Of a stretch of 34,738 nt of DNA, positions 1 to 9,920 are shown in pieces. The stretch lies in the NCBI GenBank assembly GCA_011088265.1, contig JAALKB010000012.1, forward strand, positions 1 to 34,738, in the 5' to 3' direction. Every line of letters starts with the position of its first letter. The first letter of the stretch is position 1. Under the pieces are notes generated by a model. The model ran no database searches. It was given only the letters and a program-made list of their open reading frames with translations, and was not told the DNA's origin. Both the position numbers and the translations under genes were made by a program. This DNA comes from Gammaproteobacteria bacterium. GTDB lineage: Bacteria; Pseudomonadota; Gammaproteobacteria; Arenicellales; Poriferihabitantaceae.

Positions 1-378
1 TGTTTCCACATACTGCCCATGTAGAGTCAATGGCAGTTTTTCGTCGGGTAAAAAATAGAATTCCATTTTGTTAGTAGGAAACTATCAGGCCACAACCCCC
101 GATTTACGACTAGCGGATCACGATTACTCAACTCGAATTATTTAGCTATTCAACTGTCTTCCTAGCCACGGAAAACCGCTATTAGCTCATGCCGAAGTCC
201 AGAGCTACAATAGTAATAAATAGTCAACAAAAGGGAGCCTGAATTCAGGCTCCCTTTTTGTTTTTTCCGTCATAGAGATACGTCGGAGTAATGCATCAGA
301 TCAATTCATCAGAGTAGTGCATGGAAGTTTCTCCTCTGTATTTCATCTGTATAGTTAAGGGAACCAACAATTATTCGG
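1..378. other. Window edge and region downstream of rne, no recognisable gene
   Basis: The stretch left of the rne stop codon carries no ORF that I recognise. One frame from base 3 is open for about 23 codons up to a TAG near base 80 and could be the tail of a plus-strand gene cut by the window edge, but nothing in it is diagnostic. The only clear structure is the palindromic terminator at 229-262. Confidence 0.5.
229..267. terminator. Bidirectional rho-independent terminator downstream of rne
   Basis: A perfect palindrome, AAGGGAGCCTGAA followed by its complement TTCAGGCTCCCTT, forms a stem of about 13 bp. It is followed on the plus strand by TTTTTGTTTTTT and preceded by AAAA, which becomes a T tract on the minus strand. 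It can end minus-strand rne transcripts (about 115 bp after the rne stop) and any plus-strand gene entering from the left. The plus-strand T tract is the better of the two. Confidence 0.85.
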
Positions 379-2841
379 TCAGTTCCGTGAATTCCCGGTA
401 TCTTCTGATGGCGATGGGTTTCTTGATACAGAATCAGTTTCCTTTTTAATATTTCCTGCTGCTTCTTTAACATTTCCTGATACCTCGGTTTTGACATTCC
501 CTCGGTTGTCATTACTATTGTGGCCGGCTTTATGCTGGTGACTTCTGTTCCGATTGCCATTTTGGCTAGTATTGCCGGTGTTTCCAGGCTTGTTGGAACG
601 ATTATCTCCATTTTCTTGATTTCTACCGTCCGAAGATCGGTTGTTGCGATTATCAGGATTCGCGGTCTGAGTACCAGAAGATTTCGGTGAGGCTGCTTTT
701 TCGGATTCCTGAGCCGAACAGTTATCTGATTGCTGCTGCCTTTGGGGGCGGTTGTTGTTCATGGAGGACAACTCAGAAACCTGTCTACCCCGTTTGGGAG
801 GGTTCTGCCGTTTCGATGAGTTATTCGAGTTATTTTGGCCCTGAGAGTGGTCTTTATTCCCCGATTGATTCGAACGTGAGGATTGGTTCCGTCCATTACC
901 GTTATCGGACTGTTGATTACCTTTGGTATTTTGGCCCTGCCTTTTATTCTGGTCTGCCTGATTAGCATGTTGACCACTACGACGTTGCTGTTGGTTGTTC
1001 CGGTTACGGTTTCTACCTCGGTTATTATTTTGATTGTTTCGCTGATTCTCACCCTGAGTGTGGTGACTATTGCGTCCTTTATTATTTCGATTTTTGGTGG
1101 TTCTGGGATTATCTTCTTTTACGTCAGACTCCCCAAAAAGAAAGAGTCTAATTCTCTTCCACAGACTTTGTCTCGGCGGTGATTTCTTCTCCTCCGATGG
1201 TTTCGGTTTCGGGCGTGTTGGTGGTGTGCTATGGGTAAGTTCGTCCAACTGTATCTTTGGCTTTTCAGCTTTGGCAGACTTGAGGTGTTCCATCACGTCC
1301 TCTTTTGTGTTCTCCAGTTCAGTAGTTTGTTTGTAGCTAGCGATACCACTTAGTTGATCCAGCTCTTCACTGCGAAGTCGTTTGATTTGATAATGCGGAT
1401 TCAGTATTTCCGCCGAAGGAATGATGATTACTCGTGATGCTAATCTTGCTTCGAGTTGCTTTAACTCGTGACGTTTTTCGTTTGTTAAATAAGTCGCTAT
1501 GTCCAACGGCAGTATCGCCTGGATTGCTTCGGTGTTTTCCTTGAGGGCTTCATCTTCGATGACTCTTAGCAGGTTCAAAGCCGAAGAAACAACGCTCCGA
1601 ATTGTTCCCATTCCTTCGCATCGGGGACAGCTGTGATAATTGGCATCGCTAATTGATGACCTCAGGCGCTGGCGAGACATTTCAAGTAATCCAAAGCGTG
1701 ATATCTGACCAATTTGGACCCGGGCCCTATCAGGCTTCAATGCATCCTTTAATCGGCTTTCAACCAGTCGTTGATTTTTATTGATGGTCATATCAATCAG
1801 GTCAATGACAACCAGCCCTCCCAGGTCGCGAATACGTAACTGGCGAGCAACTTCATCTGCCGCCTCCAGGTTTATCTGTAAAGCGGTTTCTTCGATGTCA
1901 CTCCCTTTGGTAGCCCGAGCAGAGTTCACATCGATGGAAATCAATGCTTCAGTGTGGTCAATAACCAAAGATCCCCCAGACGGAAGGTTTACTTCCCGAT
2001 TGAACGCGGATTCGATCTGATGTTCAATTTGGTACCTTGAGAACAAGGGAACATTATCTTTATAGCTTTTTAATCTGGAGAGATTGTGTGGCATTACCTG
2101 CGTCATAAAACGCTTCGCCCGCTCGAAAATTTCATCATCATCAATGATTATCTCTGAAATATCGGCGGCAAGGTGGTCCCTGATTGAACGCACAATCAGA
2201 TTGCTTTCCTGATAGATAAGGTAAGGTGCTTTCAGACCTCTGGATGCTTCGCTAATGGTTTCCCATAGTTTTAGAAGAAAATCGAGATCCCACTGAAGCT
2301 CCTCTTCTGATCTGCCAATGCCGGCGGTACGAGCAATCAACGCATGCTCCTTACTAATTTCCAATCCATCGAGCGCCCTTTTAAGTTCTGTTCTTTCTTC
2401 TCCTGATATACGACGGGATATGCCGCCGCCTTTAGGATTGTTAGGCATCAGAACCAGAAACCTGCCCGCCAGGCTGACGAAAGTGGTTAGAGCAGCCCCT
2501 TTGGTCCCTCGTTCATCCTTGTCAACCTGCACCAGCATCTCCTGACCTTCTTTAATAACAGACTCTATCTTTATATTGGAAATAGAGGTCTTGGAATCGT
2601 AGTTAGTGAAGTAGGAACGGTAGATTTCCTTTAGTGGCAGAAAACCATGCTTGTCAGCACCATAATCGACAAAGCAGGCTTCAAGGCTAGGCTCCACTTT
2701 GGTGACAACCGCTTTGTAGATATTTCCTTTTTTCTCTGATCGAATTGCAGACTCAATATCAAGGTCCACAAGCCTTTGTCCATCGACGATTGCAACACGT
2801 AGCTCTTCAGCATGAGTTGCATTAAATAACATTCTTTTCAT
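379..2841 (-). CDS. rne: Ribonuclease E
   Basis: RNase E is the essential endoribonuclease that starts mRNA decay and processes rRNA and tRNA precursors; its C-terminal half usually scaffolds the RNA degradosome at the inner membrane. The N-terminus [16 protein letters not shown] and the S1 domain (about residues 35-125) match E. coli RNase E closely. The catalytic aspartates are in ISIDVNSA and VVIDLIDM (about residues 300 and 345), and the zinc-link cysteines are in CPRCEGMGT (about 400). After about residue 510 it becomes low-complexity, with an Arg/Asn/Gln-rich segment and no long acidic tail. At 820 residues it is shorter than the E. coli protein (1061). ATG at 2841 follows AAGGG at suitable spacing; an alternative ATG lies three codons downstream. 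There is a long leader upstream, and RNase E is commonly autoregulated through its leader. Confidence 0.97.
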   Translation of the reverse strand: MKRMLFNATHAEELRVAIVDGQRLVDLDIESAIRSEKKGNIYKAVVTKVEPSLEACFVDYGADKHGFLPLKEIYRSYFTNYDSKTSISNIKIESVIKEGQEMLVQVDKDERGTKGAALTTFVSLAGRFLVLMPNNPKGGGISRRISGEERTELKRALDGLEISKEHALIARTAGIGRSEEELQWDLDFLLKLWETISEASRGLKAPYLIYQESNLIVRSIRDHLAADISEIIIDDDEIFERAKRFMTQVMPHNLSRLKSYKDNVPLFSRYQIEHQIESAFNREVNLPSGGSLVIDHTEALISIDVNSARATKGSDIEETALQINLEAADEVARQLRIRDLGGLVVIDLIDMTINKNQRLVESRLKDALKPDRARVQIGQISRFGLLEMSRQRLRSSISDANYHSCPRCEGMGTIRSVVSSALNLLRVIEDEALKENTEAIQAILPLDIATYLTNEKRHELKQLEARLASRVIIIPSAEILNPHYQIKRLRSEELDQLSGIASYKQTTELENTKEDVMEHLKSAKAEKPKIQLDELTHSTPPTRPKPKPSEEKKSPPRQSLWKRIRLFLFGESDVKEDNPRTTKNRNNKGRNSHHTQGENQRNNQNNNRGRNRNRNNQQQRRSGQHANQADQNKRQGQNTKGNQQSDNGNGRNQSSRSNQSGNKDHSQGQNNSNNSSKRQNPPKRGRQVSELSSMNNNRPQRQQQSDNCSAQESEKAASPKSSGTQTANPDNRNNRSSDGRNQENGDNRSNKPGNTGNTSQNGNRNRSHQHKAGHNSNDNRGNVKTEVSGNVKEAAGNIKKETDSVSRNPSPSEDTGNSRN

Positions 2842-4085
2842 CGTATTACCCTTGCACCGATTATCAGGGTCTGAAGTGACTCAAATAAATCAGATGCGAT
2901 TTCGAAGGATATTTCCTTAAGCTCATGCTTTGAGCGGAATATCCAATAATAATTAGGGGAACGTTTGGGCTGGGGAGATAATGGAACAGGCTTTGTCCCT
3001 GATCAAGTGCAGTCTTCAGACATCTGGTTCTCTTTATTTTGAACTAATCCATTCAAAACAAAGTTAATCCTTGTTATTGTGATGTCCTAAATTTTTAGTA
3101 AAAAAGGCGTTACAAATTAACAATTTAGTTAACGATACCCAGAAAGTGGTTTAACTTTTCAAAATCAGGTGATTGATTCTATCGTCCGAAAATGAAAATA
3201 CACCGTATTTTATACCCTGGAAATACCAGAGCCCTGGAAACATCAGGAAAAAGTGAAGCTAATACATTGCACATTGTTTCAAATGCAATGCATTATCGTC
3301 TTATCCTCCGCTATTGACGATTATTCTTCACCGTTGTCCGAAAGACCATCGTTCGAAAGGCAGGGTCCATTTATTCGGCCTGCTTGCCTTCGGGTAGTCC
3401 CAAAAATTCGGGTCGAGTCTCGTTAACCTGTGGTTATTGTAAAATCCTGCACTTGCGTTAAACCGTGTGACATCCTTGAAGCTGGCTACCTTACGTTATT
3501 CGGCTTGCCATCAAAAACTGTATTGAATGTGCTCATATTTGATAATCCGATATGGACATGTGTCTTTCACGGAGTTTTGCGTCTGCCTGCGCTATTACAA
3601 AACCAATTTTTATTACTTTTTATTACTAATGTACTGTCTTATATCGTACCAGGGTCATTTTATTGACCACTATCTTTTAGGCTTGGGCGTTCTCCACCCG
3701 TATGAAATCACTAATTCGAATCGCTAATTCAAACAATGATTTCGAAAACTTTTCTTCTGCCGAAGGGTATAAATGTACATAATTCAGATTAAAACGGCTT
3801 GTTAATAAGCTCTATTTTGTAGGCTCTATCTATCATGAACATATTTATGCCATTAAAACTAAAGGCAAAAATACCAGGTCACCAAAAAATTGCCACACAA
3901 ATTACTAATCAAATAAGATTTTCCCAATAAGGCTTTTTGAGGGAATGTGGCTAGCAGTAGTAAACCCACCATACTTCGGCACGCCGAATATATCAAGGCT
4001 ATTAGGGGAGTGCAATAGGTTTTTGCTATACCTGGAGACTAAAACACTAGAGACTAGACACAGAGACTAAAGAAAATCAGATCGG
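2842..4085. other. 1.24 kb gene-free gap between rne and the FAD-oxidase gene
   Basis: No ORF here has recognisable protein sequence. Plus-strand frames around 3430-3730 are short, have no ribosome binding site and look random. The right part of rne's upstream DNA probably holds its promoter and 5' leader. Near 4035-4068 the hexamer GAGACT occurs three times at 15- and 13-bp intervals. A weak hairpin (TTCCC ... GGGAA, about 3923-3950) is too poor to call a terminator. RluC, often divergent from rne in gammaproteobacteria, is absent. Confidence 0.5.
3095..3123 (-). promoter_or_regulatory. Possible sigma-70 promoter for rne
   Basis: Read on the minus strand, TTGTTA (3123-3118), a 17-bp spacer and TACTAA (3100-3095) resemble a weak sigma-70 promoter. 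It would give an rne leader of roughly 250 nt, consistent with the long autoregulatory leaders known for rne in enterics. The match to consensus is modest and rests on position and spacing only. Confidence 0.3.
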
Positions 4086-5684
4086 TTAATTCAGAGCAAT
4101 GGAATAGGGGGGCAGGGCGCGCCATCCATAAGCGGGGGCTGCTTCCTGTATCACCTGCTGCTGAAGCTGAAACTTTTTTGCTAATACATCAGGTAGGGCT
4201 TCGATTGTTTCAAAAAGAGGAAGCATCTCATATTCCGATCCTGCGCTCTTTTCCCCGCCAACAAAAACCGATCCGGATTTATCACAGAGCATGGAGAGTT
4301 CTTTTAGAAACCTCGCCTTTTTAGCGTAGAGAAATTTAACGGTATTTTCGTATGCCCCTGTATCGTCACAGGAAAAAGTGATACGGTTGTGAGGATCCAC
4401 GCCGGTAGGATTAAGGTGTCCATACACCAATATTTCTCCATTGACTGACGAAGTATCAGCGAAATAGGTCGAGACAGCATCCACATAACGGGTGTTAATT
4501 TCCCACAAGCTTTGCGTAGTTGCTTCTACTGCGTCGGGGTTAATCCAAATGTTAGCATCGGTGTGTCCTTTATAGGAATACTTGCCTTTGGTTTTTTGGG
4601 TGCGGGCAGCGAAGGGGATTGCCTCACGTAATGCCCGCATCTGATCGGGGTCGTTGAAGACTTCCGTGTGTTCCAGATTAATCCCCGCAATGGTCATGAC
4701 GTCAGCAGACTGATTATCGACCAGCATAAGCAGGAAATCTTCAATCCCTTGGTCACTATAGCCGTTGACGAAAATTAGACCGTCAGCATGGGCTGCATCG
4801 CATTTCTCAACCAGGTGCCTGGCTCTTCTGATTATCGGACTGTCGCCATGTTGGGAGAACAGAGGGTTCATCGATGAGGTGGTGACGTGTTCAAGCCCCA
4901 GAATTAAGTCGGTTTGACTAGCCGTGGTTTTCACCATGGAGCTATTGAGTTCAAGATACGTATGGGGTGAGAAATGCTCGAGCAGTGCTCCCAGGCCCGC
5001 CGGCGCATTATTAACGGGAATTGCGAAGGCAATTTCCGTACCAGGAAGCTGGTGAAATCGACATTTCACTGCGGTTACCAAACCGGTCCAACCATAAGTT
5101 CCTGCGTAAATTTTGAGATCATTTCCTGAAATAGCGGCAATGCTGTTGCCATCATGGAGTGAAATTTCATCAACGCTATCACTAAAATAACGCCTCTGGG
5201 GACCCATACCTCCGGTCATGAATGTGGCTCCCACCTGGGCATAGGTGTAGCTGGTTAGGTCTGCGCCCATGACTTTGAATTTCGGCCCGAGTGCGTCAGA
5301 GAGCCCCTGATTTAGTTGTCCCAGGGTAATTGCTGCCCCCGCATAGACTTCATTTTTATTTTCATTAATGATGATTTCATCCAATCCAACGGTTTTTATG
5401 TCCACGGTTTCCCCATAGGTAACCCGGGGTTCCATTGGAGAAAGAAGCTGTATACCTACCACTTTGCCATCCCCAGGGCGAGCTACTTGAAAAATACCGC
5501 TACCACCGGATTTCCCGCCCAGGGGTAACAGATAGACTTCTGGGCCATGGAGTTCCCTTATGTGATCGAGTGAAGCTGAGAGTTCGCCACCATTTATAGG
5601 GCCACGAAAGCTGTATGCGATATCATAGATGACTGGATTATTTTCACCGTCAACGGATAGTTCCTTAACCGGGTGGAGTTTCAT
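4086..5684 (-). CDS. FAD-binding (PCMH-type) oxidoreductase, GlcD-like
   Basis: A 532-residue flavoprotein of the vanillyl-alcohol-oxidase/PCMH family, whose members oxidise alpha-hydroxy acids, alcohols or phenols with FAD. The FAD-binding half shows LPLGGKSGGSG (about 53-63), the segment YAGAAITLGQLNQGL (about 117-131), and AQVGATFMTGGMGPQRRYFSD (about 150-170), the usual place for the pyrophosphate-binding loop. The C-terminal half is the substrate cap and lacks a clear covalent-FAD His/Tyr signature that I can assign. The ATG at 5684 has no strong Shine-Dalgarno sequence. It is divergent from the DAO-type flavoprotein at 5976, with 291 bp between them, so the two may share a control region. 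The substrate cannot be read from sequence; a D-2-hydroxyacid or aromatic substrate is possible. Confidence 0.75.
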   Translation of the reverse strand: MKLHPVKELSVDGENNPVIYDIAYSFRGPINGGELSASLDHIRELHGPEVYLLPLGGKSGGSGIFQVARPGDGKVVGIQLLSPMEPRVTYGETVDIKTVGLDEIIINENKNEVYAGAAITLGQLNQGLSDALGPKFKVMGADLTSYTYAQVGATFMTGGMGPQRRYFSDSVDEISLHDGNSIAAISGNDLKIYAGTYGWTGLVTAVKCRFHQLPGTEIAFAIPVNNAPAGLGALLEHFSPHTYLELNSSMVKTTASQTDLILGLEHVTTSSMNPLFSQHGDSPIIRRARHLVEKCDAAHADGLIFVNGYSDQGIEDFLLMLVDNQSADVMTIAGINLEHTEVFNDPDQMRALREAIPFAARTQKTKGKYSYKGHTDANIWINPDAVEATTQSLWEINTRYVDAVSTYFADTSSVNGEILVYGHLNPTGVDPHNRITFSCDDTGAYENTVKFLYAKKARFLKELSMLCDKSGSVFVGGEKSAGSEYEMLPLFETIEALPDVLAKKFQLQQQVIQEAAPAYGWRALPPYSIALN

Positions 5685-5827
5685 CTGAGGCTTGGACTGA
5701 TTTTTTCGACATGCTCTAACAAAGGGTTCCCTTAATTGTGCAAGGCAGATTTAGGAAAAGATAAGACTAAATCATACACGAATTCAAATTAACAACATGT
5801 AAAACCATGCTGCTAAACCGGGAGGTT

Positions 5828-5856
5828 GTCGTTATAATTTTTCGACATAAAACGAC
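5828..5856. promoter_or_regulatory. Candidate promoter/operator between divergent flavoprotein genes
   Basis: GTCGTT (5828-5833) and AACGAC (5851-5856) form an inverted repeat that overlaps TATAAT (5834-5839 or one base left), a perfect -10 hexamer on the plus strand. No good -35 lies 17 bp upstream, as expected if activation depends on a regulator. The site lies about 120-150 bp upstream of both divergent genes. The remainder of 5685-5975 is AT-rich without other recognisable features. This is an inference from spacing and symmetry. Confidence 0.3.
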
Positions 5857-5975
5857 CTTATGGTTTTTTCAGTTGGGGTGATTTTTTTACGGTAATTCTT
5901 TATAGGGCAATTCCTTTAAATACTTAGCCATAATGGGATCGATCGTAAACAGAGGTTTTCAAAAAATAAAAGGTA

Positions 5976-7298
5976 ATGCCATCCATTCGTTCGAATATCT
6001 TTGATTCTGGTTTTCAGATCAGGCCCTTTTGGTGGGACGCTTGTTCCCTTGGAGATCATGAGCCCTCCGACTTGCCCAGGGAAGTGCCCGTAGCAATTAT
6101 TGGCGGTGGTTATGCCGGTTTGGCCGCCGCCATTGAGTTATATCGTCATGGCATTGCTTCCTGTGTCATTGAAAAAGAAGAACCCGGCTATGGTGCTTCC
6201 TCTCGCTCCGGGGGAATACTTGGTGGATGTGGCTCGGTCAAGTCACCGCTATTACAACCCGGAGGAATTAAACGGGATTTCCCGGAATTAATCCTTGGGG
6301 CCCGGGAGGGACTCGATTTGGTTCAGCAACTAATTCGTACCGAGGGTATTGAATGTGAGTGGAGAAAAAGTGGCATGTTCATTGGAGCTTGTTCTGCTGG
6401 CCATTTACGCCTTGCTAAAGCTAAGGCGGATTTGCTGAGTCAATATGGGAATATTGATGCAGTTTCAGTGGAAAAAGAATTTCAGAAGGAGTACATCGGC
6501 AGCGACTACTACCGGGGAGGAATGTTTTTTTCCAATGCGGGGCATTTGCATCCCGCGTTGTATCACCAGGGGTTATTAAATGCCTGTACGAAAAGACAGA
6601 TTTCCATTTGCTCCCATACGGAATTAATAGATCTGAAGAAAACGAAAGCTGATTGGCAATTATCTACTACCCGTGGAGATTTAATGGCGAAAAACGTGAT
6701 CGTCGCCACCAATGGTTACACTGGAAATATTACTCCTCAATTCAAGCGCAGGCTTATTCCACTGAAAGCCTATATGATTGCCACCGAAATTCTACCTGAT
6801 GAGATAGCCGCTGATTTATCCCCCCAGAATAGTGCATGTGTTGAAAGCGCCAGAATCACGGCTTTCTATCGTCTGTCGGGGAAATACGGTAGACAGAGAA
6901 TGGTTTTTGGGAGCCGGGTCAAGTGGAGTGATATTGGCCCCAGGGACATAGCCCCTTTGTTGTATCGACTGATGCTTAAGCGTTATCCTCAACTACGGGG
7001 TGTCAGGCTGACCCACGCCTGGGATGGCAAGGTTGCTTTAACCCTTGATGAACAGCTTCATAATGGAGAGATGGATGGACTTCACTATGCGCTGGGATGC
7101 AACGGGGCAGGTGTTGCAAACATGACTTACCTTGGAACCAAAGTGGCGACAAAGATTATCACTCAGTGTGACCGATGTAGCCCTTTCGACACACCCTTTC
7201 CTTCAAGCCGGTTTTATACCGGGGAAGAACGTTGGTTCATTCCTATTATCGGTCGCTATTTACAGTGTCGGGATTGGCTGGATCGGCGTTTTGGGTAA
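5976..7298 (+). CDS. FAD-dependent amine oxidase (DAO family, PuuB/OrdL-like)
   Basis: A 440-residue flavoprotein of the DadA/glycine-oxidase-like family, which oxidises amines or D-amino acids. The dinucleotide-binding beta-alpha-beta motif is VAIIGGGYAGLAAAIEL (about 39-55), followed by the acidic ribose-binding residue in VIEKEE. YGASSRSGG (about 72-80) matches the GASGRNGG-type loop of gamma-glutamylputrescine oxidase relatives. Near the C-terminus LGCNGAGVANMTYLGTKVA corresponds to the conserved GYSGHGV...LG flavin-contact region. The ATG at 5976 has only a close AAAAGG upstream, so the exact start is uncertain, but later starts would cut the FAD motif. PuuB-like function is a homology-level guess, and no puu genes are adjacent. 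Confidence 0.8.
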   Translation: MPSIRSNIFDSGFQIRPFWWDACSLGDHEPSDLPREVPVAIIGGGYAGLAAAIELYRHGIASCVIEKEEPGYGASSRSGGILGGCGSVKSPLLQPGGIKRDFPELILGAREGLDLVQQLIRTEGIECEWRKSGMFIGACSAGHLRLAKAKADLLSQYGNIDAVSVEKEFQKEYIGSDYYRGGMFFSNAGHLHPALYHQGLLNACTKRQISICSHTELIDLKKTKADWQLSTTRGDLMAKNVIVATNGYTGNITPQFKRRLIPLKAYMIATEILPDEIAADLSPQNSACVESARITAFYRLSGKYGRQRMVFGSRVKWSDIGPRDIAPLLYRLMLKRYPQLRGVRLTHAWDGKVALTLDEQLHNGEMDGLHYALGCNGAGVANMTYLGTKVATKIITQCDRCSPFDTPFPSSRFYTGEERWFIPIIGRYLQCRDWLDRRFG

Positions 7299-7453
7299 AA
7301 GGGTAGGCCTTGAGCCTGGCGAATTTTAGCGGTTGAATTCGACTGTGGCTTTAGACTTAGCGTGTTGTTGATACATCGGTTTTGCCCATATTGAAGGCAT
7401 TTCAGACTAAAATTGTGACCATTGAGTGGTTCTGTGAGGCTTGTTAGCCACTC

Positions 7454-7475
7454 CGAATTAATCGCGAATTAATCG
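7454..7475. repeat. Exact 11-bp tandem duplication upstream of cinA
   Basis: CGAATTAATCG occurs twice head to tail with no spacer, ending 11 bp before the cinA start codon. It lies where the 5' leader and any ribosome binding site would be. It resembles other short tandem duplications in this window. Confidence 0.85.
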
Positions 7476-7486
7476 AGACCCCTCTT

Positions 7487-8803
7487 TTGAAAATAGAAAT
7501 TCTTTGCACTGGTGATGAGATTCTTTCGGGTAAGACCGTCAACACCAACTACAGTTATATGGCTCGGAAGCTACAGGAAAACGGCTTTGATGTTCATTGG
7601 GGAACCGTAGTCGGTGACGACCGTGGCAGTCTTGAGGCTGCATTCAGGCAGGCTTCTGAAAGAGCCGATGTGGTTATTGTCAACGGTGGGCTCGGTCCAA
7701 CGGTGGATGATCTCTCTCAGGAAACCGCTGCCCGAGCCGCTGGTGTCGAGCTTGAACTACGTGAGGAGTGGCTTGAACATATTCGAAGTTGGTATGAGTC
7801 CCGGGGGCGAACAATGCCTTCTAACAATGACAAGCAAGCCCTGCTCCCCCAGGGAGCGGAACTCATTGATAACCCGGTCGGAACAGCTTGTGGTTTTGCT
7901 GTCACTATCCAGCATGCTAGGTTTATGTTTCCCCCTGGCGTACCCATGGAGATGCAGCGGATGATGAAAGAGCAAATATTACCTAGGTTAATTGCAATGC
8001 GGGGAAGCAATGTGGTTACGAAGCTGAAACGTTTTCATACCTTTGGTGTGGGTGAGTCCCGGGCTGATATGTTGCTTGACGGTATCGAAGATATTGTTCC
8101 TGGTGGCTTGGTGAAACTGGGGTTTCAGTCCCACTTTCCTCAACTTGAAATAAAGCTAATGACTCAGGGAGAAAATAATGATGCCCTTGCCTCCAGGCTT
8201 GAGCCCGTTGTTGATGCGATGAGGCATCGGATTGGACACTATATAGTGTCTGAAGATGACGGTTCATTGGAAGGGGAAATTATTCGCGAGCTAAAACGCA
8301 CTAATGGTTCCATCTCGGTGTTGGAAACCATGACAGGAGGGGCCGTGGCAGGTCGTTTGTCAGGTCACTTGGAAGGTCATTCAGAAGGGGCCACAGCGGA
8401 CAATGAGCAACTGAAATGGGGCTTGATTGCGGCGAATCGAAAAGAGAGCTGTCATCTGGTTGAGTTAGAGACCAATCAGGCGCTCTCTGGTTCTGAATTG
8501 GTCGAGCAGTTGGCCACAATGCTGAAAACTAAAAGCGGTTCAGCTCATGGGATGGAGGTGCTGGCTCAATGGCAGGTTAATGGAGACTCAAATGAACATG
8601 GGGAGAATGAACATGGGGAGGCTTGTGCCGAGGTATTTATCGGAATCAGTTTCGATGGCGGATCTCAAAGCAGAAGCGCCCAATTTCCAGGCAGTGCCAA
8701 ATGGATCAAATTAGGAATCACTGAATTGGCGCTGGATTGCCTACGCCGTTGCCTATTGGGGATACCCATTTACGAAAGAACGGATTTCGAACAGCATAAC
8801 TGA
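7487..8803 (+). CDS. cinA: CinA family protein with degenerate C-terminal (PncC) domain
   Basis: CinA proteins join an N-terminal MoaB/MogA-like COG1058 domain (ADP-ribose pyrophosphatase in several bacteria) to a C-terminal NMN amidohydrolase (PncC) domain. The N-terminal domain is intact: EILCTGDEILSGKTVNTN (about 3-20), VIVNGGLGPTVDDLSQETAA (about 63-82) and the FPPGVPMEM segment (about 148-156). The C-terminal part keeps the family layout, ending ALDCLRRCLLG, but the signature usually reading AESCTGG is LETMTGG. The GIAGPGG region is also replaced by an unrelated stretch holding a duplicated NEHGE. The 438-residue length is normal. Start is TTG at 7487; the homologous N-terminus begins there, and no convincing Shine-Dalgarno sequence is visible. 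The gene is convergent with the SDR gene downstream. Confidence 0.88.
   Translation: MKIEILCTGDEILSGKTVNTNYSYMARKLQENGFDVHWGTVVGDDRGSLEAAFRQASERADVVIVNGGLGPTVDDLSQETAARAAGVELELREEWLEHIRSWYESRGRTMPSNNDKQALLPQGAELIDNPVGTACGFAVTIQHARFMFPPGVPMEMQRMMKEQILPRLIAMRGSNVVTKLKRFHTFGVGESRADMLLDGIEDIVPGGLVKLGFQSHFPQLEIKLMTQGENNDALASRLEPVVDAMRHRIGHYIVSEDDGSLEGEIIRELKRTNGSISVLETMTGGAVAGRLSGHLEGHSEGATADNEQLKWGLIAANRKESCHLVELETNQALSGSELVEQLATMLKTKSGSAHGMEVLAQWQVNGDSNEHGENEHGEACAEVFIGISFDGGSQSRSAQFPGSAKWIKLGITELALDCLRRCLLGIPIYERTDFEQHN
8591..8620 (+). repeat. Exact 15-bp tandem duplication inside cinA
   Basis: AATGAACATGGGGAG is present twice in immediate succession and adds five codons (NEHGE repeated) to the C-terminal domain without changing frame. 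It falls where the family normally has its glycine-rich active-site loop. Confidence 0.9.
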
Positions 8804-9073
8804 GGCGGTTTGGTCGTAAGAATGTTATGTCAGAGATGACCCGGCTTGTGTCTTGCTCCATTACGGGCTCTACCGACTTTGTAGTCTTGTCGGACAATTA
8901 AGCAGATGTCGAAATGACGCTACGATGGCACATTCCTGTGCTCATCCATTAATCTAGCTCTTTCAACAAGCCACCTAAAGCAGTGATTCGTCTTCCTGAT
9001 GTGTTCTGATATTTTCCAAACTAGCGCTGACCGCTGCTGGCGGATTGATATTTGTCTGGGAGAATAAGATCGT

Positions 9074-9919
9074 CTATTCAGTTGGTTTCTCAAACTTGCC
9101 AAACGCCTCCTTGAATTCTGGATGCCAGCGGGAAAGGGGTGGGCGATTCTGAATAACGTCCTGTGCGGACCATTGTAATCTGCGTCGATCTCGCTCAGGA
9201 GTGACTTCATTATCCGGGCAAAGCACATAAAAATCTCCCTCAGCCATTCTTTCAAGAAAGTAGTCAACGGTTTGTTCGCTGCTCCATGCAGCAGCGGGCT
9301 TCTCTGGCATAAAGGAAGCAATCATGTTGGTATAGGTAAAACCCGGAACGAACAAGTGAACGGAAATGGGAGCATCTGCCTCACGCAGTTCGTGGGCTAA
9401 CATTTCACTCATGGCTTTAACTGCCGCTTTAGAGGTGTTGTAACCCGCGTTGCCTGGGGGGTTAGTAAAACCCTGCTTTGAACCCGTATTAATAACGACA
9501 GCAGGTCGATTAGCTTCGATCATATGGGGCAGGAACGCCTGAATGCAATTCAACACACCAAATAAATTGACGTTGATTAATTCACACCAGTTGTCAGTTT
9601 GGGTCCAGCTAGTACAAGGTCTGGCAATACCCGCATTGTTCATCAATACGGCGACTTCACCCACAGCAAATACGGTATCCGCTAGGACATTTACTGAATT
9701 AGCATCAGATACGTCTGTGGGAATCGCGATGACTTCGATACCTGGGCTTGCTGCACTACGCACTTCTTGCAGAGCACTGTTTAAGGCATCTCCGGATAAG
9801 TCCGCAAGAACCACGTGGAGCCCAGCTTGGGCAAAGCGCTTGGCCGCGACTCGGCCTATGCCATTAGCAGAACCTGTCACTACGGCGACGCCGCCTCGTT
9901 TAAGCGTTTCCTGATACAT
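9074..9919 (-). CDS. Short-chain dehydrogenase/reductase (classical SDR)
   Basis: A 281-residue NAD(P)-dependent oxidoreductase of the classical SDR type. TGSANGIG (15-22) is the cofactor-binding glycine motif, NNAG (94-97) stabilises the central sheet, and Asn118, Ser147, Tyr160 and Lys164 (in INTGSKQG and GYNTSKAA) form the catalytic tetrad. DLSG at about 40 suggests an acidic residue at the ribose position, hence NAD preference (inference). The ATG at 9919 is preceded by a short repeat array. It is a single-gene unit, convergent with cinA and with no visible operon partners. The substrate is unknown. Confidence 0.9.
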   Translation of the reverse strand: MYQETLKRGGVAVVTGSANGIGRVAAKRFAQAGLHVVLADLSGDALNSALQEVRSAASPGIEVIAIPTDVSDANSVNVLADTVFAVGEVAVLMNNAGIARPCTSWTQTDNWCELINVNLFGVLNCIQAFLPHMIEANRPAVVINTGSKQGFTNPPGNAGYNTSKAAVKAMSEMLAHELREADAPISVHLFVPGFTYTNMIASFMPEKPAAAWSSEQTVDYFLERMAEGDFYVLCPDNEVTPERDRRRLQWSAQDVIQNRPPLSRWHPEFKEAFGKFEKPTE

Positions 9920-9920
9920 T

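Noticed and set aside
883-1336. Hydrophobic plus-strand ORFs resembling membrane proteins
   Set aside because: They are the complement of the Asn/Arg/Gln-rich tail of RNase E, which produces apparent Val/Leu/Ile-rich reading.
3430-3727. Plus-strand ORFs of 66-78 residues in the gap upstream of rne
   Set aside because: No ribosome binding site, no recognisable sequence, overlapping frames of similar quality; likely chance.
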